A DNA stretch of 64,000 nucleotides from G963674955 sp963674955 (GTDB lineage Bacteria; Desulfobacterota; Desulfovibrionia; Desulfovibrionales; Desulfovibrionaceae): contig CAXXKR010000004.1 in NCBI GenBank assembly GCA_963674955.2, forward strand, positions 992,001 to 1,056,000, read 5' to 3'. The position numbers were made by a program, and so were the translations under genes. The notes beneath the pieces were generated by a model. That model was not told the origin of the DNA. It did no database searches and worked only from the letters and a program-made list of their open reading frames with translations. Below are positions 9,368 to 17,259 of this stretch, piece after piece (position 1 is the stretch's first letter; each line of letters begins with the position of its first letter).

Positions 9368-9853
9368 ATGAAAAAAATCAGCCTATTGACCTTCTTGTTA
9401 TGTCTCGCTTGGATTTCGTATGCTTTTGCAGTAGAGCCTGTGCTCTTGGCAGACAATGTCAGTGTCAAGACCAGACGTCTAAAGTATAAGGCTCCGAAGG
9501 GAGATAGGTTTTATGCCAATTGGAATACTGTGTACAAGGATAGCCAGGGCGAACCAGTAAGCATTAAAATATCCACAGCAGCCTCGAAAACCAAGGCCGC
9601 CACCTATTCTTACATTTGGCGTGGAGTATATGAAAAGTTGGGCCACGCAGACCTTGCAGTCGAACTTTATATCAATTCCAAAAAAGTAATGTTCATAGAA
9701 ACCCCGGGAATCACATCGTTGGGATTTGACCACGAACTGCCAAACGGTGAAGTTCTAGAGGTGTTTATTGATGGCTCCACATTTATCAGCAACATGGTCA
9801 TAGATGCGAGAGTCGTGGGCAAAATGCCTGCTTTAGATACTCCAGAAAATTAA
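9368..9853 (+). CDS. Small exported protein of unknown function
   Basis: A 161-residue protein with a clear Sec signal peptide (MKKISLLTFLLCLAWISYAFA, predicted cleavage after residue 21). The mature part is about 140 residues, mainly beta-strand-like, without cysteines and without a lipobox. I do not recognise the family. It follows the PsiE-family gene by 20 bp and ends just before a strong terminator, so the two form a small operon in the accessory segment. A periplasmic location is the only functional statement the sequence supports. Confidence 0.7.
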   Translation: MKKISLLTFLLCLAWISYAFAVEPVLLADNVSVKTRRLKYKAPKGDRFYANWNTVYKDSQGEPVSIKISTAASKTKAATYSYIWRGVYEKLGHADLAVELYINSKKVMFIETPGITSLGFDHELPNGEVLEVFIDGSTFISNMVIDARVVGKMPALDTPEN

Positions 9854-9875
9854 TATCTAGTTAAACCCTGATTAA

Positions 9876-9912
9876 TAAGACCCTGTAAAATTGAGCAGGG
9901 TCTTATTGTTTT
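9876..9912 (+). terminator. Rho-independent terminator after the PsiE/exported-protein operon
   Basis: ATAAGACCCTG (9876-9886) pairs with CAGGGTCTTAT (9896-9906) around a 9-nt loop and is followed by TGTTTT. It is well placed 23 bp after the stop of the exported protein. Confidence 0.85.
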
Positions 9913-9924
9913 GCAGAGGCAATA

Positions 9925-9987
9925 GGGGAAATGGATATGGACGGGCTGAACGCCATATGGGACGAGGCGAAAAAAGCCCCCAGCTGA
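9925..9987 (+). pseudogene. Second, diverged copy of the MazG C-terminal codons
   Basis: Read in the mazG frame this gives G-EMDMDGLNAIWDEAKKAPS-stop, against G-EMEMEGLNALWDEAKKAPS-stop for the intact gene at 4303-4362. Five base differences give two Glu/Asp changes, one Leu/Ile change and two silent changes. No upstream mazG sequence is present. It is a relic of a mazG 3' end separated from its gene by the insertion, and the pattern of conservative changes indicates that both tails evolved as coding sequence. Confidence 0.85.
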
Positions 9988-9999
9988 TGCTGGAGGCCA
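9966..9999 (-). terminator. Terminator of tRNA-Ser(UGA)
   Basis: On the minus strand GCCTCCAGC-ATCA-GCTGGGGGC, nine pairs with one mismatch, is followed by TTTTTTCGCC. It lies just past the tRNA 3' end and overlaps the final MazG codons on the other strand. The same hairpin is present in repeat copies 1 and 2. Confidence 0.75.
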
Positions 10000-10017
10000 T
10001 TGTCGTCTGGCGGAGGG
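9970..10017. repeat. 48-bp direct repeat, copy 3 (at tRNA-Ser)
   Basis: Identical to 4345-4392 and 5925-5972. This copy is joined to the intact tRNA-Ser gene on the right and to the displaced MazG tail on the left, so it is in the original chromosomal context on the tRNA side. Confidence 0.9.
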
Positions 10018-10097
10018 GAGAGGATTCGAACCCCCGGACGGCTCACACCGTCAATGGTTTTCAAGACCACCGCCTTAAGCCACTCGGCCACCCCTCC
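10008..10097 (-). tRNA. tRNA-Ser(UGA)
   Basis: A 90-nt class II tRNA including an encoded CCA. The acceptor stem GGAGGGG/CCCCTCC has discriminator G. The anticodon loop CTTGAAA gives anticodon UGA (reads UCA). It has a long variable arm and TTCGAATCC T-loop. The 3' terminal ten bases belong to the 48-bp repeat used as insertion boundary. Confidence 0.97.
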
Positions 10098-10351
10098 ATT
10101 GTCACTGAATGACAGGAAAAAACCTTCTTGCCCATAACCCGCGCCCTGTCAAGGCGCAAAATTCTTCCAACACCCTTGCCAATGCAGGAACATTTTACGC
10201 CCATTTCAGGGACGCATTTCAGCCCAGAGACCTAACAGTTTGTTTTTACAGGCTTTAGATACAAGGCAATATCTGGAACGCATATTGCTCAGTAGCACAT
10301 GACCTATGAAAACACATCCCGCAATCCAAGGCGTGTCGCCAGGAGCCAAGC

Positions 10352-10678
10352 ATGGAACGGAAAATAGCCATAGCTTCCACGGGTCCGAGCCTCGATTCAA
10401 AGGTGGAACCGGTCCTGGGCCGGGCCGATTACTTCATATTCACTGATCCGGAAATGTCCGATGTCCGGTCCGTGGCCAACCCCTTTGCCGACCACTCCAA
10501 GGACATCGGCGTGAAGGTGGCCAGGCTGCTGCTGGACAACGAAGTAAACGCGGCCCTGGCCGGCAATTGCGGCCCCAAGACCGCCCTGCGCCTGCGCGAG
10601 GCCGGGGTGCATGTGGGCATCGGCTATTCGGGAATCGTGAGGGACGTGGTCAGGGCTTACGCCAAAAGCGAGTCCTGA
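10352..10678 (+). CDS. NifX/NifB-type dinitrogenase cofactor-binding domain protein
   Basis: A 108-residue single-domain protein of the PF02579 family: KIAIASTG.S.DSKVEPVLGRADYFIF at the start, then NEVNAALAGNCGPKTALRLREAGVHVGIG, the usual glycine-rich core. Stand-alone members bind or carry iron-sulfur or Fe-Mo type clusters; many anaerobes have several with no tie to nitrogen fixation. AGGAG precedes the ATG at 10352. Nothing nearby is nitrogen-fixation related, and the next gene is convergent with a 4-bp gap, so the specific role is open. Confidence 0.82.
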   Translation: MERKIAIASTGPSLDSKVEPVLGRADYFIFTDPEMSDVRSVANPFADHSKDIGVKVARLLLDNEVNAALAGNCGPKTALRLREAGVHVGIGYSGIVRDVVRAYAKSES

Positions 10679-10682
10679 CCGA

Positions 10683-11693
10683 CTAGGCTGGATTTCCGGG
10701 CTTGCCTGCGGCCTCAAGCAGCTTGGCCAGGGCCGGAATCTCCTTGTCCACGACCTTCCACTCCACGCGGTTGCCCGGATCGCCCATTTCGCGCCCGGAG
10801 GCCATGAACTTGATGCCCAGGCCGATCCTGTCGCCGGGCATGCTGAACACGCTGCGCACTGTGCCGTCGAACAGAAACTGGACATAACGCTTGGTCCGGG
10901 GATCATAGATCACGAACCTGATCACTATCTCGTGCCCCTGGCGCAAACGCATGGGGTTGCCCCTGGGCTCCACCACCAGCTTCATGCCACCGGGAGATAT
11001 GTTGCCCACGGAAACGGTGGGCAGCCGCGAACCCTTGGGAAGCAGGGATTCGCTCACGAAATCCGGTTCCTCCTTCTGGAACCTGAGCTTCTTGGCTCCG
11101 GTCCAGATGCGCATCTTGACCGCGTCCGAACGCATAATCTTTTTCCGCAGATGCATCCTGCGCTTGGCCGAGCCATAGACGGCCGGAGTGAAAAGCATCA
11201 GAGACTGGACCATGCCCCCCTGGTTCAAGGCCTTCCAGGTGTAGGTCTCAAAGGCGTTGACCCGCTTGCCCGCAAAAAGAAAAGGCTTGCAGAAACAGAT
11301 GACCTTCAGCCTGCCGTGGGGCTTGGCCGAGGAGAGCTTGGTCTTCAGGTCCAGGACAATGAACCCGGTGCCGATGTCCACCACCCTGCCGGTGCAAAGG
11401 GGCCTTGGCGCGCCCTCCTTCTCCACGGTCAGGACGCTCATCAGGGCCTTGCTGTTCATCAGGTGGGTGTTGATCTTGTGGCGCTTTCCCATCTCCAGGA
11501 AGGTATGGGTGAGCCTGGAGAAATAAAAGGCGATGAATCGAAAATGCCTCCACACGAAGTAGAGAATGAATGCAGGAATCCCGACCATCAGCAGGTAGCT
11601 GAGGATTTGCAGGGGGTCCACACCGCCGCCGCCGTGGACGAAACTGCGCTGCATGTCTCGAATGAAACCGAGCTGTCCAACAGGATCAATCAT
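10683..11693 (-). CDS. Membrane-anchored PilZ-like protein (probable c-di-GMP receptor)
   Basis: A 336-residue protein with one membrane helix near residues 28-52, a middle beta-rich domain (about 95-190) resembling the YcgR N-terminal domain, and a C-terminal region with a PilZ-like layout: basic RRMHLRKK near 178 and VSVGNISPGGMKL near 229, where the classical motif is RxxxR...D/NxSxxG. PilZ domains bind cyclic di-GMP and often control motility or adhesion; the flagellar cluster 14 kb away makes this plausible. The Arg motif is not an exact match, so nucleotide binding needs testing. Confidence 0.65.
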   Translation of the reverse strand: MIDPVGQLGFIRDMQRSFVHGGGGVDPLQILSYLLMVGIPAFILYFVWRHFRFIAFYFSRLTHTFLEMGKRHKINTHLMNSKALMSVLTVEKEGAPRPLCTGRVVDIGTGFIVLDLKTKLSSAKPHGRLKVICFCKPFLFAGKRVNAFETYTWKALNQGGMVQSLMLFTPAVYGSAKRRMHLRKKIMRSDAVKMRIWTGAKKLRFQKEEPDFVSESLLPKGSRLPTVSVGNISPGGMKLVVEPRGNPMRLRQGHEIVIRFVIYDPRTKRYVQFLFDGTVRSVFSMPGDRIGLGIKFMASGREMGDPGNRVEWKVVDKEIPALAKLLEAAGKPGNPA

Positions 11694-11794
11694 CGCAAAA
11701 GGCCGTCTCTCTCGTTTGGCTCAAAAAATGAATAAACCGCCCCAATAAAACCGCAGATTTTGATTATCCGCGCACAAGCCGTCTTGTCAATTTT

Positions 11795-12595
11795 CTAGGC
11801 GTCAATCTTCAACCGTCCGGTAATATCCGATTCAGCCAAACGATACAAGGCGTCGAGGAAATGAAGCTGCAAAGTGCCGGGGCCAAGGGCCCGTTCCGCA
11901 GCCATGTCTCCGGCCACGCCCATCACGGCCATTGCGCCCACGGCCGCATCCAGGGCTGAGCCGTTCACTGCGGCAAAGGCTCCGCAAAGGGCGGTGGCCG
12001 CGCAGCCCATCCCGGTGACCCTGGTCATCATCGCCTTGCCGTTTTTCAGGCGAACGACATTCCGTCCGTCGGTGACGATGTCCACGGCTCCGCTGACGCA
12101 TACCGCGCACTTCCTGTCCTTGGCCAAGGCAATGGCCGCATCCCTGGCAATGTTCGATTCCAGCCTGCTGTCAACGCCCCTGGCCGAATTGCCGCCGCCC
12201 GCCAGGCTCATTATTTCGGAGGCGTTGCCCCTTATTATGGCCGGAGGATAGGCGTCCATGAATTCAACGATCGTCCGGGTGCGCCTTTTGGTGACGCCGG
12301 CAGCCACTGGATCCACGACTATGGGCACGCCGTTGGCCCTGGCTGCCGCGCCCGCTGCGGCCATGCCCCTGATGAACTCGTCGCCGGGCGTGCCGATATT
12401 GATCACAAGGGCGCCCGCAAGGGCCGCAAGCTCCTCAAGGTCGTCGGCGTCATGAGACATGGCGGGCGAGGCTCCGAGAGCCAAAAGGGCGTTGGCGGTA
12501 TAATTGGTGACCACGTTGTTGGTCACGTTGACCACAAGCGGATTGTCTTTTCTTATTGCTTCCAAATCCCTGCAAATCGAGTCGGCATCAGCCAC
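11795..12595 (-). CDS. thiM: Hydroxyethylthiazole kinase
   Basis: A 266-residue ThiM that phosphorylates 4-methyl-5-hydroxyethylthiazole in thiamine salvage. Signatures are NPLVVNVTNNVVTNYTAN near the start, INIGTP, PIVVDPVAAG, and the anion-hole motif TRVTGMGCAATAL with catalytic Cys. I chose GTG at 12595 because GGGGGGA lies 6 nt upstream; the TTG at 12610 overlaps that site. No TPP riboswitch motifs are visible in the 115 bp between this gene and the upstream kinase. thiE and thiD are not in the window. Confidence 0.92.
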   Translation of the reverse strand: MADADSICRDLEAIRKDNPLVVNVTNNVVTNYTANALLALGASPAMSHDADDLEELAALAGALVINIGTPGDEFIRGMAAAGAAARANGVPIVVDPVAAGVTKRRTRTIVEFMDAYPPAIIRGNASEIMSLAGGGNSARGVDSRLESNIARDAAIALAKDRKCAVCVSGAVDIVTDGRNVVRLKNGKAMMTRVTGMGCAATALCGAFAAVNGSALDAAVGAMAVMGVAGDMAAERALGPGTLQLHFLDALYRLAESDITGRLKIDA

Positions 12596-12710
12596 AATAA
12601 TTCCCCCCAAATATTGCAGTCGCCGAAGACGGCACCCCTCAAGGCCGCATCCGTCATTCGCTGCATGCTTGATATCAACCGAATTTCATCAAGGAAAAAA
12701 CAGCAGAAAA

Positions 12711-15197
12711 TCAGTCGACCCTATCCAGTATCCGCCCCATCGCTTCCAAGAGGTTGTTAATATCAAAAGGTTTGGCGACATAATCCGTCATGCCTACTCT
12801 AAAAAACTTGTCTTTGTCACCTTCCATGGCATGGGCGGTCAGGGCGATTATGGGGATTTGAGACATTTTACCGAGCACCGACGACCCACGGATTTTCCTG
12901 GTCGCCTCCATGCCGTCCATGCCCGGCATCTGGACATCCATGAGCACCACGTTGAATTCGCCGGAGGAAAGGGCTTCAAGAACTTCAAATCCGTTTTCAA
13001 CACCCACGACCGAATGACCATGCTTTTCAAGCATCCTGGTGGCCGATATCCGGTTGACCCTGTCGTCCTCGGCAAGGAGAATCCTCAACGGGCCGATCTC
13101 GCTGAAATCCCTTGGCGACGATCCCGCAAAAGGTTCGCATTCAGGCATGCCGACCTTGATGGTGAAATGGATCGCCGTCCCCTCACCCTCTTCGCTCTCC
13201 ACCGCGATGCTCCCGCCCATCAGCCCGACCAGCCGCCTGACAATGCCCAATCCCAGACCCGTGCCGCCGTACTTCCTGGTGTACGAACCGTCCAACTGGG
13301 CGAATGTCTTGAAGGCCTGTTCCGTCTTTTCCGGCTGAATTCCTATACCCGTGTCGGAGACCGTAAAAAGCAGCAAAACCGTCTTACCCTGGCCATATGA
13401 TTTTATCCTGCTGACCGCGATGCGGACCTCGCCGCTGTCGGTAAACTTGAGAGAATTTCCCACCAGATTGAAAAGTATCTGCCTGAGCCTGATCTCGTCC
13501 CCCAAAACAATCTCCGGAACAGATTCGTCGACTTCGCATTCAATGGACAGGTTCTTATACGCCAGCTGCGGCTTGAACATGGAAGCCGCAGTATCGAGAA
13601 CCTCGGCGACCTTGAATTTCTCCCGCTTGATCTCCATGGCCCCGGCCTCGATCCTGGACAGGCTCAGCAGATCGTTTATGAGATAGGTCAAATTCCTGCC
13701 GGAATTCAGGGCCGTCTCGATATACTCTCTTTGTTCCCCGTTCAGTTCGGTGACCTGCACCAATTGGAGCATGCCGAGAACCCCGTTGAGCGGAGTGCGC
13801 AGCTCGTGGCTGATATTGGCCAAAAATTCGGTTTTGGCCGCATTGGCCGATTCCGCAGCTTCCTTGGCCCGCAGCAATTGCTCCTGGGCCAGCTTCTGTT
13901 GCGTCATGTCCTTCAGGGTTCCCTCGAAATAAAGAACGCGGCCTGATTCATCCTTTTGGCAACGGGAAGTCTCCACGCACCAGATGATCCGCCCGTCCCT
14001 GTGCCGGACGCTGGTCATGAAATCGGTTATTCTTCCATCCCTGTCCAGAATATCCAACAACCTCTCTCTGGTCCCTGTTTCGGCGTAAAACTGAGTGGCC
14101 AAATCCAGATCGGCCTCCATCAGTTCTTCCGGGGAAGAATAGCCCAGTATATGGGCCAAAGCCGGATTGACGCTTATGAACCTTCCTTCGTACGAAGTCC
14201 GATAGATGCCTTCAACCGAGTTCTCGTAAATTTCCCGGTATCTGTTCTCGCTTTCCCTCAGGGCATCCGCAGCCTGCTTGCGTTCAATGGCCAGGGCGAC
14301 CTGCTCGGACACGGATGAAAAAAGCTCGATGTCCTTTTCGGAAAAATAGTTGCGGTCATGGTAATCCTGCACGGCCATTGCTCCTATGACCCTGCCCTTG
14401 AGCATCAGTGGAACGCCCAGCCAAATCTCCGGGACAGTGCCCAGAATTTTGGAATGGCCCCGGGCAGCCCTCTCGATTCTCGCGGTCTTGCCTATGCACA
14501 AGGGTTTTCCGGTATTTACGACTTCCACGGTCAGAGTCATGTTGGCAGGATCGCTGATATTGGGAATCTCGGTGATTTCCCTGTCCATCTCATCCGCGAA
14601 ATAGGGAAAAACAATCCTGTCGTTGGGTTGATCAATAAGGGCGATAAAAAAATTCTTGGCGCCGAGCTTGTCAAAGAAGACTCCGTGTATCTCCCGAAAC
14701 AATTCGTCCAAGTCCCTGGATTCATTCAAGGCGTTTGATATGCGGGAAACCGTTGTGGCGAACCTCTTGGCCCGCATGTGGCTGCTGATGTCCCTGACAA
14801 AACCGATCAGGACGCCCTTTGCTTCAGTGTCGGGCACAGTTTTAAGGGATATGGAAACCCAAATCTTTTTCCCGTCCTTCCGTTTGAACAGGACCTCGAA
14901 ACCCTCGACACCGCCCTCTTCCCGAACCTGCCTGAGCATCCTTTCCCGGTCCTTGGCGTGGGCGTAAAGGTCATAAGCCACATTGCTGACACTGTTGAGA
15001 CACTCGGAGACGCTTGAAAAACCCATGATCCTGGCACATTCCTCATTGCAACCAAGAGCCCTGCCAGCGAGTGTGGTCTTGAAGATACCGACGGAAGCGT
15101 TTTCAAAAAACAGCCTGTAGTCCTTGTCGGAAAAAATCAGCCCTTCGGAAGAGTCGCGAACAGCTCTCCCTGGTTTCCGGTCATCGATCTTCGACAT
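12711..15197 (-). CDS. Hybrid sensor histidine kinase/response regulator (PAS-GAF-PAS-HisKA-HATPase-REC)
   Basis: An 828-residue soluble hybrid kinase. Domain order: PAS (about 25-140), GAF (150-305), PAS (315-435, ending YFEGTLKDMTQQK), HisKA with phospho-acceptor H464 in NISHELRTPLN, HATPase_c with NLVGNSLKFT, DTGIGI and GGTGLGLGI, and a C-terminal receiver with acidic pocket EDD and phospho-acceptor D754 in VVLMDVQMPGMDG. Such kinases pass phosphate to an Hpt protein, which is not encoded nearby. The ATG at 15197 is preferred to a TTG one codon earlier. No membrane segment is present, so it senses a cytoplasmic signal. It is followed by thiM, with no obvious functional tie. Confidence 0.93.
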   Translation of the reverse strand: MSKIDDRKPGRAVRDSSEGLIFSDKDYRLFFENASVGIFKTTLAGRALGCNEECARIMGFSSVSECLNSVSNVAYDLYAHAKDRERMLRQVREEGGVEGFEVLFKRKDGKKIWVSISLKTVPDTEAKGVLIGFVRDISSHMRAKRFATTVSRISNALNESRDLDELFREIHGVFFDKLGAKNFFIALIDQPNDRIVFPYFADEMDREITEIPNISDPANMTLTVEVVNTGKPLCIGKTARIERAARGHSKILGTVPEIWLGVPLMLKGRVIGAMAVQDYHDRNYFSEKDIELFSSVSEQVALAIERKQAADALRESENRYREIYENSVEGIYRTSYEGRFISVNPALAHILGYSSPEELMEADLDLATQFYAETGTRERLLDILDRDGRITDFMTSVRHRDGRIIWCVETSRCQKDESGRVLYFEGTLKDMTQQKLAQEQLLRAKEAAESANAAKTEFLANISHELRTPLNGVLGMLQLVQVTELNGEQREYIETALNSGRNLTYLINDLLSLSRIEAGAMEIKREKFKVAEVLDTAASMFKPQLAYKNLSIECEVDESVPEIVLGDEIRLRQILFNLVGNSLKFTDSGEVRIAVSRIKSYGQGKTVLLLFTVSDTGIGIQPEKTEQAFKTFAQLDGSYTRKYGGTGLGLGIVRRLVGLMGGSIAVESEEGEGTAIHFTIKVGMPECEPFAGSSPRDFSEIGPLRILLAEDDRVNRISATRMLEKHGHSVVGVENGFEVLEALSSGEFNVVLMDVQMPGMDGMEATRKIRGSSVLGKMSQIPIIALTAHAMEGDKDKFFRVGMTDYVAKPFDINNLLEAMGRILDRVD

Positions 15198-15650
15198 CAA
15201 AACATACCTGTTGATTTAAAAAACAAACAATACGGAGTGAAACCCCTATAAGAACCACCCGTTCTTTTGTCGCGCATGTTTTAAACAATACAGCAAGCCC
15301 GGACAAAAATAAACAAGCATCATTGGTTGCGGTTTGCCGGGCAGCTCCCGCAAAGAGCTCCAATTCCATATTGTAATTGGACTAATGCAATCTGCATTGA
15401 AATAAACGCTTGTTTCGACAAGACGCCCTTTAAAGGTTGCACTATAAAGAAGGAGCCCGACAATGCACATCTGATCCAAAGAACAATGACAGCCTGATGC
15501 AAATAGCAGCTTCCCGCCCTTTTCCATTGTTTCCATTGCCATCTTTCGCAGGCTGCTCCGCAATTGGCAGCGGAGCAGCCTGCATAAACCGCAGGAGCGA
15601 TCGGGAGAATCTCCCGAGTCTTCCAAATCTTACTGTTTTTGAATACGGAC
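15198..15650. other. Gene-free stretch with two inverted repeats
   Basis: About 450 bp without a credible gene; short open frames on both strands have no recognisable motif and poor codon use. It contains a perfect 14-bp inverted repeat (15548-15561 with 15570-15583, 8-nt loop) and a shorter one, CGGGAG-AAT-CTCCCG (15602-15616). Neither is followed by a T-run on either strand. The promoter of the hybrid kinase must lie at the left end, but I see no convincing -35/-10 pair. Confidence 0.5.
15548..15583. repeat. Perfect 14-bp inverted repeat
   Basis: GCAGGCTGCTCCGC and GCGGAGCAGCCTGC are separated by AATTGGCA. The stem is very GC-rich and sits in an AT-rich gap. There is no U-tract, so it is not a standard intrinsic terminator; it could be a protein-binding site, an RNA element or a repeat family member. 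Confidence 0.8.
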
Positions 15651-15690
15651 AAAAACAAAAAAGGGCTTACGTTTTTCAACGTAAACCCTT
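15651..15690 (-). terminator. Terminator of tRNA-Ser(GCU)
   Basis: On the minus strand AAGGGTTTACGTTG-AA-AAACGTAAGCCCTT forms a long stem followed by TTTTGTTTTTGT. It begins 8 bp after the tRNA 3' end. Confidence 0.88.
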
Positions 15691-15697
15691 AATTTGC

Positions 15698-15788
15698 TGG
15701 CGGAGAGGGGGGGATTTGAACCCCCGAATGAGTTACCCCATTACACGCTTAGCAGGCGTGCGCCTTCAGCCAGCTCGGCCACCTCTCC
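15698..15788 (-). tRNA. tRNA-Ser(GCU)
   Basis: A 91-nt class II tRNA with encoded CCA. Acceptor GGAGAGG/CCTCTCC, discriminator G. The anticodon stem-loop CACGC-CTGCTAA-GCGTG gives anticodon GCU (reads AGC/AGU). It has a long variable arm and T-loop TTCAAATC. Confidence 0.97.
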
Positions 15789-15826
15789 AATGCCTTCGCC
15801 GGCCCCTTGGACCGTGCGAAGGCGAA

Positions 15827-15856
15827 TTTCTACCCTCTTGCGCAACGTCATGTCAA
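15827..15856 (-). promoter_or_regulatory. Sigma-70 promoter for tRNA-Ser(GCU)
   Basis: On the minus strand TTGACA (15856-15851), an 18-bp spacer and TAGAAA (15832-15827), ending 38 bp before the tRNA 5' end. Confidence 0.6.
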
Positions 15857-15867
15857 GGAAGGAAAAA

Positions 15868-17238
15868 TCATTTGCGCTTAACCACGCGCTTCTTCCTGAC
15901 CTTTGGCTTCTTCTCATGGCTGGCCCTGAGCACGACGCTCAACGGAGCGATCTTTATCCTGAACATCTTGCGCAGCTGGTTTTCCAGGTAGCGCACGTAT
16001 GAATCACGGACCAGCTCGGTATCATTGACGAAAAAAACGAATGTCGGCGGCTGCCTCTCGGCCTGGGTCAGGTAGTAGAACTTGGCCCGCCTGCGTTTGA
16101 CCAACGGCGGCTGATGCTTCTCAATGACCGCGCTCATGGCCCGGTTCAGTTCGCCCGTGGTGGTGCGGGTGGCGCACTCTTCCATCAGCTTTGCCGCCAA
16201 TGGCAGCACCTTTCCCAGTCCCACCCTGTTCAGGGCCGAAGTGTAGATCACGGGCACGTGTGGCGCGATGCGCAAGGCGCGTTCAAATCCCTCGCGCATG
16301 TTCTTGTCTTCCGACTTGGGAACCAGGTCGATCTTGTTCACGGCCACGATGAATGGAATCTTTTCCGAGACCAGATAGTCCAAGAGACGCTTGTCCTGAC
16401 GCGCCACGCCCTCCATGGAATTAAGCACCAGTATGGTCACGTCGGCCTTGGTGCTGCTCTTCAGCGCCCTGAGCACGCTGAACCGCTCCACCGCCTCCTT
16501 GACGTGGGTGCGCCGACGCACGCCCGCTGTATCCACAAATGTGAAACGCCTGCCGTCATGGTCGAAGGTCACGTCCACGCTGTCCCTGGTGGTTCCGGGC
16601 ACGTCGCTGACGATGAGCCGCTCCTCGCCGACCATGGCGTTGATTATGGAGGACTTTCCGGCATTGGGCCTGCCCAAAACCGCCAGCCTCAAGCCGCGCT
16701 CAATGGGCTTGCCTTCGGGCTCGGCAATGGTTTCGGCCTCGGCAATGGACGCGACCCGTTCCCTCAACTCGTTCAGGTTGTATCCGTGGGAAGCGGAAAC
16801 CGGGATCATCTCAAAGCCCAGGACATGGAACTCCGCAGTGGCGGAATCTTCAAGCTCGAATCCATCGACCTTGTTCACCAGCAGCAGCACCGGCTTTCCG
16901 CTCTGGCGCACGATTTCGGCAGCCTGTTCGTCAAGCAGGGTCAGCCCCTCCCGGCCGTCCACCACCAGCAACAGGGCCTGGGATTCATGGATGGCTTCCC
17001 GGGCCTGCTCGAAAATGGCCCGCTCGAAATTTTCCTCGCCTGCTACGGACTCCAGGACCATGCCGCCCGTGTCCACAAGGGTAAAATCCACCCCGGAAAT
17101 GGAGCCCTGGCCGATAATCCGGTCCCGGGTCACGCCCGGAGTGTCGTGGGTTATGGCCTTGCTCTTTCGAAGCAGGCGATTGAAAATAGTGGACTTGCCC
17201 ACATTGGGGCGTCCTATGAGAGCTATGGTGGGAATCAT
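15868..17238 (-). CDS. der: Ribosome biogenesis GTPase Der (EngA)
   Basis: A 456-residue protein with two tandem GTPase domains: first P-loop GRPNVGKS near residue 8, DTPG and NKVD; second P-loop GRPNAGKS near 190, DVPG, DTAGVRRR and NKID. The C-terminal KH-like domain ends in a basic tail (KKPKVRKKRVVKRK). Der acts in late 50S subunit assembly and is essential in most bacteria. It is the last gene of the minus-strand run that includes mtnA and gatB; the mtnA stop is 21 bp upstream of its ATG. Confidence 0.97.
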   Translation of the reverse strand: MIPTIALIGRPNVGKSTIFNRLLRKSKAITHDTPGVTRDRIIGQGSISGVDFTLVDTGGMVLESVAGEENFERAIFEQAREAIHESQALLLVVDGREGLTLLDEQAAEIVRQSGKPVLLLVNKVDGFELEDSATAEFHVLGFEMIPVSASHGYNLNELRERVASIAEAETIAEPEGKPIERGLRLAVLGRPNAGKSSIINAMVGEERLIVSDVPGTTRDSVDVTFDHDGRRFTFVDTAGVRRRTHVKEAVERFSVLRALKSSTKADVTILVLNSMEGVARQDKRLLDYLVSEKIPFIVAVNKIDLVPKSEDKNMREGFERALRIAPHVPVIYTSALNRVGLGKVLPLAAKLMEECATRTTTGELNRAMSAVIEKHQPPLVKRRRAKFYYLTQAERQPPTFVFFVNDTELVRDSYVRYLENQLRKMFRIKIAPLSVVLRASHEKKPKVRKKRVVKRK

Positions 17239-17259
17239 CTTCCCCCTCCTGCGACGGCC

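Larger units (their letters stand above)
4393..9969. mobile_element. Tandem accessory insertion between mazG and tRNA-Ser(UGA)
   Basis: Two segments, 4393-5924 and 5973-9969, are delimited by three copies of a 48-bp direct repeat derived from the tRNA-Ser terminator and 3' end. Base composition is visibly more A+T-rich than the flanks, and codon use shifts accordingly. Cargo: a PAS histidine kinase in the first segment; a P2-type cation ATPase, a PsiE-family protein and an exported small protein in the second. I see no integrase, recombinase, transposase or conjugation gene inside. It is therefore either mobilised in trans or a decayed remnant. The call is inferred from the repeats and the duplicated MazG tail. 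Confidence 0.7.

Noticed and set aside
4393..9969. Integrase or transposase inside the accessory segment
   Set aside because: All sizeable frames are accounted for by kinase, ATPase, PsiE and exported protein; no recombinase motif found.
12596..12710. Possible TPP riboswitch upstream of thiM
   Set aside because: None of the conserved THI-element segments is present.
15246..15626. 126-codon minus-strand frame in the gap before tRNA-Ser(GCU)
   Set aside because: No ribosome-binding site, odd composition, spans an inverted repeat; not convincing as a gene.
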